Positions 1 through 10,885 of a stretch of 25,000 nt of DNA are shown in pieces. The position numbers and the translations under genes are program-made. Source of the DNA: Euglena gracilis. Its lineage: Eukaryota; Euglenozoa; Euglenophyceae; Euglenales; Euglenaceae. The notes under the pieces are model-generated. The model was given only the letters and a program-made list of their open reading frames with translations, did no database searches and was not told the origin of the DNA. Numbering within the stretch: the stretch's first letter is position 1; the number at the start of each line of letters is the position of its first letter. The stretch is from positions 1-25,000 of the forward strand of contig CAAHFI010635731.1 of NCBI GenBank assembly GCA_900893395.1. The letters run 5' to 3'.

Positions 1-268
1 CTTGATGTTGACTTGAATCCCTTGGGTATTTGATTTTTTTGAAGGCAGTCATAGCCCTTGTTTTGTCCCCTGGAAAGGGGGAACAGAGAAAAAGGAGGAG
101 AGTCTGATCGACCTGTGATGGTACTCCCCTTCTGTCTTCTTGTCCTCCTGGCCACAGGTGTCCATGGCCCATGGCCGTTACAATGCTGAATGGGTGATTT
201 TGAGAGATTTGACGCATTGGGGGCGGGGGGGTTGCGACGGCCACGTACTGAGGTGTTGCAGCCGCGCC
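1..268. other. Left flank of the DIRS element, no gene recognised
   Basis: No convincing coding region, RNA gene or repeat is visible here. The stretch contains a G-rich run near 218-232 and a small CATGGCCCATGG-type palindrome near 163-175. It borders the outer end of the element's terminal repeat at about 269. No target-site duplication is visible against the other flank at 19207, as expected for tyrosine-recombinase integration. Confidence 0.5.
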
Positions 269-421
269 CTCGGACTCGCGGTGAAGAATGATCCAGGAGG
301 AAGGGACTGCTAAGGCGGAGCACAAGACAACAGTGAGGTCCTGCTCTTCTTTCCGGCTGTTTTTTGTGTTTTTGGTGTTGGTGTTCTTACTGCGATGAGA
401 TGTCGGAGTAGGCGGACTCGG
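269..421. repeat. Terminal inverted repeat, 3' end of the DIRS element
   Basis: Bases 314-421 are the approximate reverse complement of 19098-19206, sharing the CCTGCTCTTCTTTCCGGCTG block and the GGTGTTGGTGTT block. The outer part, 269-313, has no partner in the other terminal repeat. It is mirrored in the internal complementary region at 544-611, as expected for the longer 3' terminal repeat of DIRS elements. The spacer 422-543 between this repeat and the complementary region has no recognisable gene. Confidence 0.82.
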
Positions 422-543
422 AGATGTTGTCAGAATTCTCGCGCAGGCGGCGGTGGTTTGCTGGCCTGTCTGTGGGTGGATTGAAATTTCTTGGGGCCCC
501 CCCCTGACCGACTTTTTGTTCTCTTCCTGGTCGGGGGAGCGGG

Positions 544-644
544 CTCACTGTTGTCTTGTGCTCCGCCTTCGCTGTCCCTTCCTCCTGGATCATTCTTCAC
601 CGGAGTCCGAGACAGCTCCGGCTCCGCACAAGACCCCAGTGAGG
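544..644. repeat. Internal complementary region (ICR) of the DIRS element
   Basis: Two adjacent blocks are each the reverse complement of one outer end of the element. Bases 544-611 pair with 269-337, with a handful of differences. Bases 618-644 pair with 19177-19203 over 27 of 27 bases. The roughly 6-base stretch between them should mark the join of the two ends in the circular intermediate. In DIRS-1 this region templates completion of the ends and closure of the circle. Its place, just inside the 3' terminal repeat, fits the family and fixes the element's borders at about 269 and 19206. Confidence 0.85.
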
Positions 645-1224
645 CTTTGTGCACCATTTTTGGGACAGCAACCCCCGCATTTTTCCCGGCTTCCAACCAC
701 AAATAATGGGCAGAAAAAAGCCTGCACATTTCTCCGTTTCCAATTTGGCACACTTCCTCAGAGACAAACCTGCCAGTTTTTACATGTACACGCCTGCCCC
801 CCTGGTGGATGGGGGCCCACTGGTGGGTACCCGTGTTTATCCAACAATCGTTTTGTCAAATTGCCAATGGTTTTTGCAGACAGGAGGGTAAAGGGAGGTT
901 TTAAACTTAATAATAAATGTCCCCCGGGGGCACAGTGAGAGGTAAACTGACATATTTTCATGTTGAACCAGGGGAAATATTGGGACATGAAGGAATTTGG
1001 GAATTTCCTCCCACTGAGTCTGTCTCCAACCCTTTCTTCGGACCAGACAAAAGACCTTGCCATCAACCTGGGACACTGTCCGGAAGGTTTCTGCTCAGTC
1101 CACTGAGCCATGCAAACAGATGAGTCTGAAACTTAAATCACTTGGTCCCTCAGGTCACTGAGGCGTTCTGGGGGAGGTGCTGCTGCGAACTTCTGAAGTA
1201 ATGTTCAGGATTCCAAAAAGACGG
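645..1224 (-). pseudogene. Tyrosine recombinase, C-terminal remains (DIRS)
   Basis: Minus-strand motifs resemble the catalytic half of DIRS/PAT-type tyrosine recombinases: KVFCLVRRKGWRQTQWEEI near 1010-1065, LSAKTIGNLTKRLLDKHGY near 840-900, STRGAGVYM near 790-820 (the HxxR box area), and QIGNGEMCRLFSAHY near 700-750. The enzyme would join the circular DNA to the genome. This part occurs once, outside the tandem array. The N-terminal part of the enzyme lies inside the repeated unit, for example at 8462-8735. The gene is broken in several places. Family assignment rests on motif resemblance and on position between RNase H and the ICR, exactly where a recombinase belongs. Confidence 0.68.
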
Positions 1225-3627
1225 ATACCTGGGGGTGGATGTGTTCTATTGTCTTTTGTAGGGGCCAAGGGGTAAAAACCTTAACATGTGAAAACCAGGA
1301 AGCTGGACCACAGCACTATAAGCATTCCTGGCGTGGCCACACTGAAGGTGAAATTTTTATGATGCCAGAAGCGACTAATTCTGGGCTTATGGTGTTGAGG
1401 TCCAGCAGGGACATGTTCAAAACACCCCACAGGAGCCTGAAGGCAGAGTCATATCTTCGCCAAGGAAAGATTGTGACTTAAGAAATTGTCAACCACTGAG
1501 GGGGGGTTCTGTTGCTTCTGTAACAACTGCCTGACAATAAAATGCAGGCCAGGTGCCATCTTGGCTTTTTCATGGGCTCCCATGACAATTCTCGAACGTG
1601 GTGGCAAGACAGAATTCTCAGGGCTGGTGTGTGTGGAATGTGTAGCTTTTTTAACAGGGGCCCCCACACAGCTGAAACCCACAGGGGCAAATCAGAAGGC
1701 ATCTTAGAGTCTGTGTTTCTTAACCTCAGGAGACATGGCTCAGCACCGACCATGGAGGGTTTGCATAAACTTCTGAGAACATGTCCAGAGGGCAGTTCAA
1801 ACTGTCTGTGGCCACTGCCTGAAAATGGGGCCATCGACTCACAAACTGAGGAAGTTTGTGATTCCCTGGTGATGCAAACATGTCCACAGTGGGGTTTTAT
1901 GAATTCCTGGAAAATGTGCATGGCTCTTTTGAAAATGAAAGGGTTGAACTGTAGTCCCCTGGGTCGAAGTGCCATCTGCTGATGACATCGCTTTTCATGC
2001 TTTGGGATGGAGCCCAGTGAACTTGGAGGGTGATGTCCATCTCCATACACCACTTAAGAAAAGGTCTGATGAGTTTGTTCAGGAGGGGTAGTCCCCCCTC
2101 TTGAGAGACAGTAGTAGGAAACTTTGTTGTCCACTGTTAGGGACACTGTGTCCCTTTTTCTGGCCAAAGACCTTACAGTAGAGGTGCTGCGATCAAATCT
2201 TTTACATTCATATGTAAGTGAGAATTTTTTCGCCAAAATTCCTGCAACTGGGTGCCAGTTGTAGGTCTAGGCTCCCAACCAAAGTTTGAACTGTCTGACT
2301 CCAGGTGTTTGGTTGCTGGGCTTGGGAAGGGTTCCCCCAGGTCTGCAGAATTTCTCGTACATCTCTCAGTTGAGACTTCACCTCCTCTGAGATTGGAACT
2401 TGATGATCCCAACCAAATTTTTCTTGTAGGTTGACAAACCTACCAAAGTGTCTGTGAATGCCCTGAGGAAGGGCAGCCCCACCAAGAAGCTTCTTATGCA
2501 TCCCAAAATTGAGGCCAATTTTCCTGCAACTGAGGGACTTGTGTGTGACTAATTTCCCAGTTCCCTCCGAACCATTTTCAGTTTTCTGTCCCAACTGTAA
2601 CTTTCCCTGTGCCAGATGAGGTGAAATCCAAATAGGGAAATTTTGGGTGGGAGGAAGGATTTATTTCTTGTTGTTTGCTGTCTGCTGTTTGATTTTGAAA
2701 CCCCCTGCAGTAAATCTGCTAGCATGATGGCCAGGTGGTTGCTGACTTGCTTCTGACTGTCTTCCTATCAGGAGGATGTCGTCCAGGTACACAAAACATA
2801 AAAGGCCTTTGCCCTCCAACGTTTTTCCAGGCATTTCATTAGACTCATGAATTTTTCTGGCAGCACATGTAAACCAAAACAAGCTGCTTGGAATTCCCAG
2901 CATGTGTCTTCCAGAGTCATCCTCATGTAGGTCTTAGTGCTGGGTTCAACATTAAATGAAAAGTTACGCGTCCTTTAAGTCTACTTTCGCACCCCATTGT
3001 CCTTTTTTCAGGTGCCTGAAGATGACCTGGATGTTGTCCAGTTTGAATGGGTGTGGGGAAAAAATGCTGGTTCAGTTGGCGACAGTCGCTGATTAAACGG
3101 TGTTTTTCCCCCTGAGGGCTCTTTTTTGGAGATTACAAACCAAGGGATGGTGTGTTGGGTACCTCCCAGGGGACTGGTTTTATGGCTCCTGCCTGAAAAT
3201 AGTCCTGTAAAATGCTTTTTGCCTTTGTATTTCCACCTTTGACTTTGGTATGGAACATGTGCTGAGGAGGGGGGTGACTCCCAAGGGGGTTACCCCTGTG
3301 TGATGAGTTGCAACACCCTGGGGGGGCAACCTTTTGCCACCATGGCAACTGGTCCTGAAGCTCTGTAACAGAGGCACTCCATAAAGTGCTCCTCTGTCAG
3401 CAGCAGCACCTCGGTGATCTGTTTCACAGATCTCAAGCATGCAGCTTCCCACAGCCTTGGAGATGTCTTGGCTTCTGCCCTCAGGGCTTGTTGACTTTGT
3501 GGCACAATGCCCAGATCTGGAGGACACAATGTCCTTTTGGGACTTGATGAGTTCTTGATCTGAAAGGAAGGAGCAATACTTCCTGGCAAGATGTTGGGCA
3601 AACCACTTTCCTCCTTTGGACTTGGAA
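1225..3627 (-). repeat. Tandem unit 1 (leftmost; left half diverged)
   Basis: This is the last unit in element order, and the only one that continues into the C-terminal recombinase region. Bases 1225 to about 2412 differ from the other units at roughly one position in ten by eye. From about 2413 to 3627 it matches the array core closely. The RT catalytic box (LDD) is at 2778-2789, and the RNase H/post-RNase H motif DMFASP lies near 1850-1893. Its left half carries CpG sites that read CA or TG in the core, for example GCGACTAATT at 1371. It is broken in many places. Confidence 0.86.
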
Positions 3628-6036
3628 TACCTGGGGGTGTATGTGTTCCATTTCTTTTTGTAGGGGGCCAACTGGGGTAAAAACCTTAACATGTGAACCC
3701 AGGAAGCTGTACCACAGCACTAATAAGCATTCCTGGCTTGAGCCACACTGAAGGTGAAATTTTAATGATGCCAGAAGCAACTAATTCTGGGCTTATGGTG
3801 TCGAGGTCCACCTGGGACAAGGCCAAAACTCCCACAGGATCTGAAGGCAGAATCATATCTTGCCAATGACAGATTGTGACTTAAGAAATTGTCAACCATT
3901 GAGGGGGGATCTGTTGCTTCTGTAACAACTGCCTGACAATAAAATGCAGGCTAGGTGCCATCTTGGCTTTTTCATGGGCTGCCCATGACAATTTTCGAAC
4001 ATGTGGTGGCAAGCAAGAATTCTCAGGGCTGGTGTGTGTGGAATGTGAAGTTTGATTAACAGGGGCCACCACACAGCTGAAACCCACAGGGGACAAATCA
4101 GAAGGCATTTAGGTGTCTGTGTTCCTTTAATCTCAGGAGCCACTGGCTCAGGACAGACCAGGGGGGTTTGCATAAACCTCTGAGAACATGTCCAGAGGGC
4201 ATTTCAAACTGTCTGTGGCCACTGCCTGAAAATTGGGCCATCGACTCACAAACTGAGAAAGTTTGTGATTCCCTGGTGATGCAAACATGTCCACAGTTGG
4301 GTTGATGAATTGCTGGAAAATGCGCATGACTTTTTGAAAATGAAAGGGTTTAAACTGTAAACCCCTGGGTCGAAGTGCATCTGCTGATGGCATCGCTTTC
4401 ATGCTTTGGGAGGGGGCCCAGTGTAACTTGGAGGGTGATGTCCATTTCCATACACCAATTGAGAAAGGTCTGATGAGTTCGTTCAGGTGGGGTAGCCTGC
4501 CCCCCTTTGAGAAGATAGTAGTAGAAACTTTGTTGTCCACTGTTAGGGACACTGTGTCCTTTTTCCTGGCCAAAGACCTTACAGTTGAGATGGCTGCGAT
4601 CAATTCTTTTACATTGATATGTAAATGCGAGACTTTTCGCCAAAATACTTGTAATTGGGTGCCAGCTTGTAGGTCAGGTCTACCCAACCAAACAACCAAA
4701 GGTTGAAACTGTCTGACTCCAGGTGTCTGGTGGCTGGGCTTGGGAAGGGTCTCCCCTCCAGGTCTGCAGAATTTCCCTGACATCTTGCAGTTGAGATTTT
4801 ACCTCCTCTGGGATTGGAACCTGATGATCCCAGCCAAATTTTTCTTGTAGGTTGACAAAACCTACCAAAGTGTCTGTGAATGCCCTGAGGAAGGGCAGCC
4901 CCACCAAGAAGCTTCTTATGCATCCCAAATTGAGGCCATTTTCCTGCAACTGGGACTTGTGTGTGACTAATTCCCCAGTTCCCTCCGAACCATTTTCAGT
5001 TTTTCTGTCCCCAACTGTAACTTTCCCTGTGCCAGATTGAGGTGAAATCCCAAATAGGGGAAATTTTGGGTGGGAGGAAGGATTTATTTCTTGCTGTTGA
5101 TTTTGAAACCCCCTGCAGTAAATCTGCTAGCATGATGGCCAGGTGGTTGCTGACTTGCTTCTGACTGTCTCCTATCAGGAGGATGTCGTCCAGGTACACA
5201 AAACATAAAAGGCCTTTGGCCCTCCAACGTTTTCCAGGCATTTCATTAGACTCATGAATTTTTCTGGCAGCACATGTAAACCAAAACAAGCTGCCTGGAA
5301 TTCCCAGCATGTGTCTTCCAGAGTCATCCTCATGTAGGGTCTTAGTGCTGGGTTCAACATTAAATGAAAGTACGCGTCCTTTAAGTCTACTTTCGCACCC
5401 CATTGTCCTTTTTTTCAGGTGCCTGAAGATGACCTGGGTTGTCCAGTTTGAATGGGTGGGGGAAAAATGCTGGTTCAGTTGGCGACAGTCGCTGATTAAA
5501 CGGTGTTTTTCCCCCTGAGGCTCTTTTTTGGAGATTACAAACCAAGGGATGGTGTGTTGGGTACCCTCCCAGGGGACTGGTTTTATGGCTCCTGCCTGAA
5601 AATAGTCCTGTAAAATGCTTTTTGCCTTTGTATTTCCACCTTTGACTTTGGTATGGAACATGTGCTGAGGGAGGGGGGTGACTCCCAAGGGGGGTTACCC
5701 CTGTGTGATGAGTTGCAACACCTGGGGGGGGGCAACCTTTTGCCACCATGGCAACTGGTCCTGAAGCCTCTGAAACAGAGGCAGGCCACTCCCTAAAGTG
5801 CTCCTCTGTCAGCAGCAGCACCTCGGTGATCTGTTTCACAGATCTCAAGCATGCAGCTTCCCACAGCCTGGAGATGTCTTGGCTTCTGCCCTCAGGGCTT
5901 GTTGACTTTGTGGCACAATGCCCAGATCTGGAGGACCAATGTCCTTTTGGGACTTGATGAGTTCTGATCTGAAAAGGAAGGAGCAATACTTCCTGGAAAG
6001 ATGTTGGGCAAACCATTTCCTCCTTTGGACTTGGAA
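3628..6036 (-). repeat. Tandem unit 2
   Basis: This unit is about 2.41 kb, homogeneous with the core along its length. The RT YLDD box is at 5185-5196. RT is partly open at 4996-5688, reading FVISKKEPQGEKHRLISDC. RNase H is partly open at 4148-4783, with the motif LTVDNKV. At its right border (about 6036) the unit meets unit 3 through the same head-to-tail junction as all others. It is broken in many places. Confidence 0.88.
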
Positions 6037-8461
6037 TACCTGGGGGTGTATGTGTTCCATTTCTTTTGTAGGGGGCCAACTGGGTAAAAACCTTAACATG
6101 TGAACCCAGGAAGCTGTACCACAGCACTATAAGCATTCCTGCTTGAGCCACACTGAAGGTGAAATTTTAATGATGCCAGAAGCAACTAATTCTGGGCTTA
6201 TGGTGTCGAGGTCCACCTGGGACAAGGCCAAAACTCCCCACAGGAGTCTGAAGGCAGAATCATATCTTGCCAAGGACAGATTGTGACTTAAGAAATTGTC
6301 AACCATTGAGGGGGGATCTGTTGCTTCTGTAACAACTGCCTGACAATAAAATGCAGGCTAGGTGCCATCTTGGCTTTTTCATGGGCTGCCCATGACAGTT
6401 TTCGAACATGTGGTGGCAAGCAAGAATTCTCAGGGCTGGTGTGTGTGGAATGTGAAGTTTGAATTAACAGGGGCCACCACACAGCTGAAAACCCACAGGG
6501 GACAAATCAGAAGGCATTTTAGGTGTCTGTGTTCCTTTAATCTCAGGAGCCACTGGCTCAGGACAGACCAGGGGGGGTTTGCATAAACCTCTGAGAACAT
6601 GTCCAGAGGGCATTTCAAACTGTCTGTGGCCACTGCCTGAAAATTGGCCATCGACTCACAAACTGAGAAAGTTTGTGATTCCCTGGTGATGCAAACATGT
6701 CCACAGTTGGTTGATGAATTGCTGGAAAATGCGCATGACTTTTTTGAAAATGAAAGGGTTTAAACTGTAAACCCCTGGGTCGAAGTGCCATCTGCTGATG
6801 GCATCGCTTTTCATGCTTTGGGAGGGGGCCCAGTGAACTTGGAGGGTGATGTCCATTTCCATACACCAATTGAGAAAAGGTCTGATGAGTTCGTTCAGGT
6901 GGGGTAGCCTGCCCCCCCCTTTGAGAAGATAGTAGTAGGAACTTTGTTGTCCACTGTTAGGGACACTGTGTCCTTTTTCCTGGCCAAAGACCTTACAGTT
7001 GAGATGGCTGCGATCAATTTCTTTTACATTGATATGTAAATGCGAGACTTTTCGCCAAAATACTTGTAATTGGGTGCCAGCTTGTAGGTCAGGTCTACCC
7101 AACCAAACAACCAAAGGTTGAACTGTCTGACTCCAGGTGTCTGGTGGCTGGGCTTGGGAAGGGTCTCCCCTCCCAGGTCTGCAGAATTTCCCTGACATCT
7201 TGCAGTTGAGATTTTACCTCCTCTGGGATTGGAACCTGATGATCACAGCCAAATTTTTCTTGTAGGTTGACAAAAACCTACCAAAGTGTCTGTGAATGCC
7301 CTGAGGAAGGGCAGCCCCACCAAGAAGCTTCTTATGCATCCCAAAATTGAGGCCATTTTCCTGCAACTGAGGGACTTGTGTGTGACTAATTTCCCCAGTT
7401 CCCTCCGAACCATTTTCAGTTTTTCTGTCCCCAACTGTAACTTTCCCTGTGCCAGATTGAGGTGAAATCCCAAATAGGGGAAATTTTGGGTGGGAGGAAG
7501 GATTTATTTCTTCCTTGCTGTTGTTTGATTTGAAACCCCCTGCAGTAAATCTGCTAGCATGATGGCCAGGTGGTTGCTGACTTGCTTCTGACTGTCTCCT
7601 ATCAGGAGGATGTCGTCCAGGTACACAAAACATAAAAGTCCTTTGGCCCTCAACGTTTTTCCAGGCATTTCATTAGACTCATGAATTTTTCTGGCAGCAC
7701 ATGTAAACCAAAACAAGCTGCTTGGAATTCCCAGCATGTGTCTTCCAGAGTCATCCTCATGTAGGGTCTTAGTGCTGGGTTCAACATTAAATGAAAGTAC
7801 GCGTCCTTTAAGTCTACTTTCGCACCCCATTGTCCTTTTTTCAGGTGCCTGAAGATGACCTGGATGTTGTCCAGTTTGAATGGGTGTGGGAAAAATGCTG
7901 GTTCAGTTGGCGACAGTCGCTGATTAAACGGTGTTTTTCCCCCTGAGGCTCTTTTTTGGAGATTACAAACCAAGGGATGGTGTGTTGGGTACCCTCCCAG
8001 GGGACTGGTTTTATGGCTCCTGCCTGAAAATAGTCCTGTAAAATGCTTTTTGCCCTTTGTATTTCCACCTTTGACTTTGGTATGGAACATGTGCTGAGGG
8101 AGGGGGGTGACTCCCAAGGGGGTTACCCCCTGTGTGATGAGTTGCAACACCCTGGGGGGGCAACCTTTTGCCACCATGGCAACTGGTCCTGAAGCCTCTG
8201 AAACAGAGGCACTCCCATAAAGTGCTCCTCTGTCAGCAGCAGCACCTCGGTGATCTGTTTCACAGATCTCAAGCATGCAGCTTCCCACAGCCTGGAGATG
8301 TCTTGGCTTCTGCCCCTCAGGGCTTGTTGACTTTGTGGCACAATGCCCAGATCTGGAGGACACAATGTCCTTTGGGACTTGATGAGTTCTGATCTGAAAA
8401 GGAAGGAGCAATACTTCCTGGAAAGATGTTGGGCAAACCACTTTCCTCCTTTGGACTTGGA
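6037..8461 (-). repeat. Tandem unit 3
   Basis: This unit is about 2.42 kb. The YLDD box is at 7612-7623. One minus-strand open frame (7650-8735) runs from unit 4 recombinase sequence across the 8461 border into unit 3 RT, so the array itself makes chimeric open frames. Near 7720 it shares a variant with unit 1 (GCTGCTTGGAATT) where other units have GCTGCCTGGAATT. Variants are therefore distributed among units in a mosaic way. Confidence 0.88.
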
Positions 8462-8735
8462 ATACCTGGGGGTGTATGTGTTCCATTTTCTTTTGTAGGG
8501 GGCCAACTGGGGTAAAAACCTTAACATGTGAACCCAGGAAGCTGTACCACAGCACTATAAGCATTCCTGGCTTGAGCCACACTGAAGGTGAAATTTTAAT
8601 GATGCCAGAAGCAACTAATTCTGGGCTTATGGTGTCGAGGTCCACCTGGGACAAGGCCAAAACTCCCCACAGGAGTCTGAAGGCAGAATCATATCTTGCC
8701 AAGGACAGATTGTGACTTAAGAAATTGTCAACCAT
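8462..8735 (-). pseudogene. Tyrosine recombinase N-terminal piece at the end of unit 4
   Basis: The minus strand reads DSAFRLLWGVLALSQVDL followed by DTISPELVASGIIK. This resembles the SAM-like, DNA-binding N-terminal domain of DIRS/PAT recombinases. The same piece ends every unit (for example 1225-1480 and 13302-13575). Only unit 1 continues into the catalytic half (645-1224). In units 2-7 the piece is cut at the unit border and joined to pre-RT sequence of the next unit. Assignment is by motif resemblance and position. Confidence 0.6.
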
Positions 8736-8807
8736 TGAGGGGGGATCTGTTGCTTCTGTAACAACTGCCTGACAATAAAATGCAGGCTAGGTGCCATCTT
8801 GGCTTTT

Positions 8808-9626
8808 TCATGGGCTGCCCGTGACAATTTCGAACATGTGGTGGCAAGCAAGAATTCTCAGGGCTGGTGTGTGTGGAATGTGAAGTTTGATTAACAGGGG
8901 CCACCACACAGCTGAAACCCACAGGGGACAAATCAGAAGGCATTTTAGGTGTCTGTGTTCCTTTAATCTCAGGAGCCACTGGCTCAGGACAGACCAGGGG
9001 GGGTTTGCATAAACCTCTGAGAACATGTCCAGAGGGCATTTCAAACTGTCTGTGGCCACTGCCTGAAAATGGGGCCATCGACTCACAAACTGAGAAAGTT
9101 TGTGATTCCCTGGTGATGCAAACATGTCCACAGTTGGGTTGATGAATTGCTGGAAAATGCGCATGACTTTTTTGAAAATGAAAGGGTTTAAACTGTAAAC
9201 CCCTGGGTCGAAGTGCCATCTGCTGATGGCATCGCTTTTCATGCTTTGGGAGGGGGCCCAGTGAACTTGGAGGGTGATGTCCATTTCCATACACCAATTG
9301 AGAAAAGGTCTGATGAGTTCGTTCAGGTGGGGTAGCCTGCCCCCCCCTTTGAGAAGATAGTAGTAGGAAACTTTGTTGTCCACTGTTAGGGACACTGTGT
9401 CCTTTTTCCTGGCCAAAGACCTTACAGTTGAGATGGCTGCGATCAATTCTTTTACATTGATATGTAAATGCGAGACTTTTCGCCAAAATACTTGTAATTG
9501 GGTGCCAGCTTGTAGGTCAGGTCTACCCAACCAAACAACCAAAGGTTGAACTGTCTGACTCCAGGTGTCTGGTGGCTGGGCTTGGGAAGGGTCTCCCCTC
9601 CCAGGTCTGCAGAATTTCCCTGACAT
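8808..9626 (-). pseudogene. RNase H remnant and downstream domain in unit 4 (DIRS)
   Basis: This stretch reads ELIAAISTVRSLARKKDTV, then LTVDNKVSYYYLLKGGG, then a region matching the HxPGxxNxxADALSR area of DIRS RNase H (WAPSQSMKSDAISRW), then VDMFASPGNHKLSQFVSR. The DLFAS.xNxKL.xFxSR signature after RNase H is characteristic of DIRS polyproteins. RNase H removes the RNA strand of the hybrid. The open stretch begins inside the end of the RT open stretch. Equivalent broken copies lie in every unit. Confidence 0.83.
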
Positions 9627-10536
9627 CTTGCAGTTGAGATTTTACCTCCTCTGGGATTGGAACCTGATGATCCAGCCAAATTTTTCTTGTAGGTTGACAA
9701 AACCTACCAAAGTGTCTGTGAATGCCCTGAGGAAGGGCAGCCCCACCAAGAAGCTTCTTATGCATCCCAAAATTGAGGCCATTTTCCTGCAACTGAGGGA
9801 CTTGTGTGTGACTAATTTCCCCAGTTCCCTCCGAACCATTTTCAGTTTTTCTGTCCCCAACTGTAACTTTCCCTGTGCCAGATTGAGGTGAAATCCCAAA
9901 TAGGGGAAATTTTGGGTGGGAGGAAGGATTTATTTCTTGCTGTTGATTTTGAAACCCCTGCAGTAAATCTGCTAGCATGATGGCCAGGTGGTTGCTGACT
10001 TGCTTCTGACTGTCTCCTATCAGGAGGATGTCGTCCAGGTACACAAAACATAAAAGGCCTTTGGCCCTCCAACGTTTTTCCAGGCATTTCATTAGACTCA
10101 TGAATTTTTCTGGCAGCACATGTAAACCAAAACAAGCTGCCTGGAATTCCCAGCATGTGTCTTCCAGAGTCATCCTCATGTAGGGTCTTAGTGCTGGGTT
10201 CAACATTAAATGAAAGTACGCGTCCTTTAAGTCTACTTTCGCACCCCATTGTCCTTTTTTCAGGTGCCTGAAGATGACCTGGATGTTGTCCAGTTTGAAT
10301 GGGTGTGGGGAAAAATGCTGGTTCAGTTGGCGACAGTCGCTGATTAAACGGTGTTTTTCCCCCTGAGGCTCTTTTTTGGAGATTACAAACCAAGGGATGG
10401 TGTGTTGGGTACCCTCCCAGGGGACTGGTTTTATGGCTCCTGCCTGAAAATAGTCCTGTAAAATGCTTTTTGCCTTTGTATTTCCACCTTTGACTTTGGT
10501 ATGGAACATGTGCTGAGGGAGGGGGGTGACTCCCAA
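9523..10536 (-). pseudogene. Reverse transcriptase remnant in unit 4 (DIRS)
   Basis: This stretch represents the RT of all seven units. It reads, in order, YFQAGAIKPVPWEGTQHTI, FVISKKEPQGEKHRLISDC (fingers), KVDLKDAYFHLML (palm motif with the first catalytic Asp), FGLHVLPEKF, and FVYLDDILLIG (the YxDD box). The spacing and the KVDLKDAYFH and FGL..P..F signatures match DIRS-type RT rather than Ty3/Gypsy. The enzyme copies element RNA into cDNA. The N-terminal 100 residues are a pre-RT linker without a recognised fold. The unit as a whole is broken, so no complete product is expected. Confidence 0.85.
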
Positions 10537-10885
10537 GGGGGGTTACCCCCTGTGTGATGAGTTGCAACACCCTGGGGGGGGGCAACCTTTTGCCACCATG
10601 GCAACTGGTCCTGAAGCCTCTGAAACAGAGGCACTCCCATAAAGTGCTCCTCTGTCAGCAGCAGCACCTCGGTGATCTGTTTCACAGATCTCAAGCATGC
10701 AGCTTCCCACAGCCTGGAGATGTCTTGGCTTCTGCCCCTCAGGGCTTGTTGACTTTGTGGCACAATGCCCAGATCTGGAGGACACAATGTCCTTTTGGAC
10801 TTGATGAGTTCTGATCTGAAAAGGAAGGAGCAATACTTCCTGGCAAAGATGTTGGGCAAACCACTTTCCTCCTTTGGACTTGGAA

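Larger units (their letters stand above)
8462..10885 (-). repeat. Tandem unit 4 (among the better preserved)
   Basis: This unit is about 2.42 kb. RT is open over 9523-10536 (337 residues) and RNase H over 8808-9626 (272 residues). The two stretches overlap by about 100 bases. The YLDD box is at 10030-10041. It shares the variant GCCCGTGAC (near 8816) with units 5 and 6, while units 2, 3 and 7 have GCCCATGAC. This groups units 4-6 as recent copies of one another. Confidence 0.89.

Noticed and set aside
118-189. A 23-codon plus-strand frame like a signal peptide (MVLPFCLLVLLATGVHG), with a CCACAG/GTGTCC site reminiscent of immunoglobulin V leader exons.
   Set aside because: It stops at once and no V-domain, recombination signal or downstream exon follows. 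It looks like a chance match in pyrimidine-rich DNA.
453-938. Plus-strand open frame of 161 codons as a gene.
   Set aside because: It overlaps the ICR and lies opposite recombinase motifs. It has no recognisable domain.
1536-1545. AATAAA on the plus strand in every unit as a polyadenylation signal.
   Set aside because: The coding strand is minus. The hexamer lies inside coding remains and has no associated transcript evidence.
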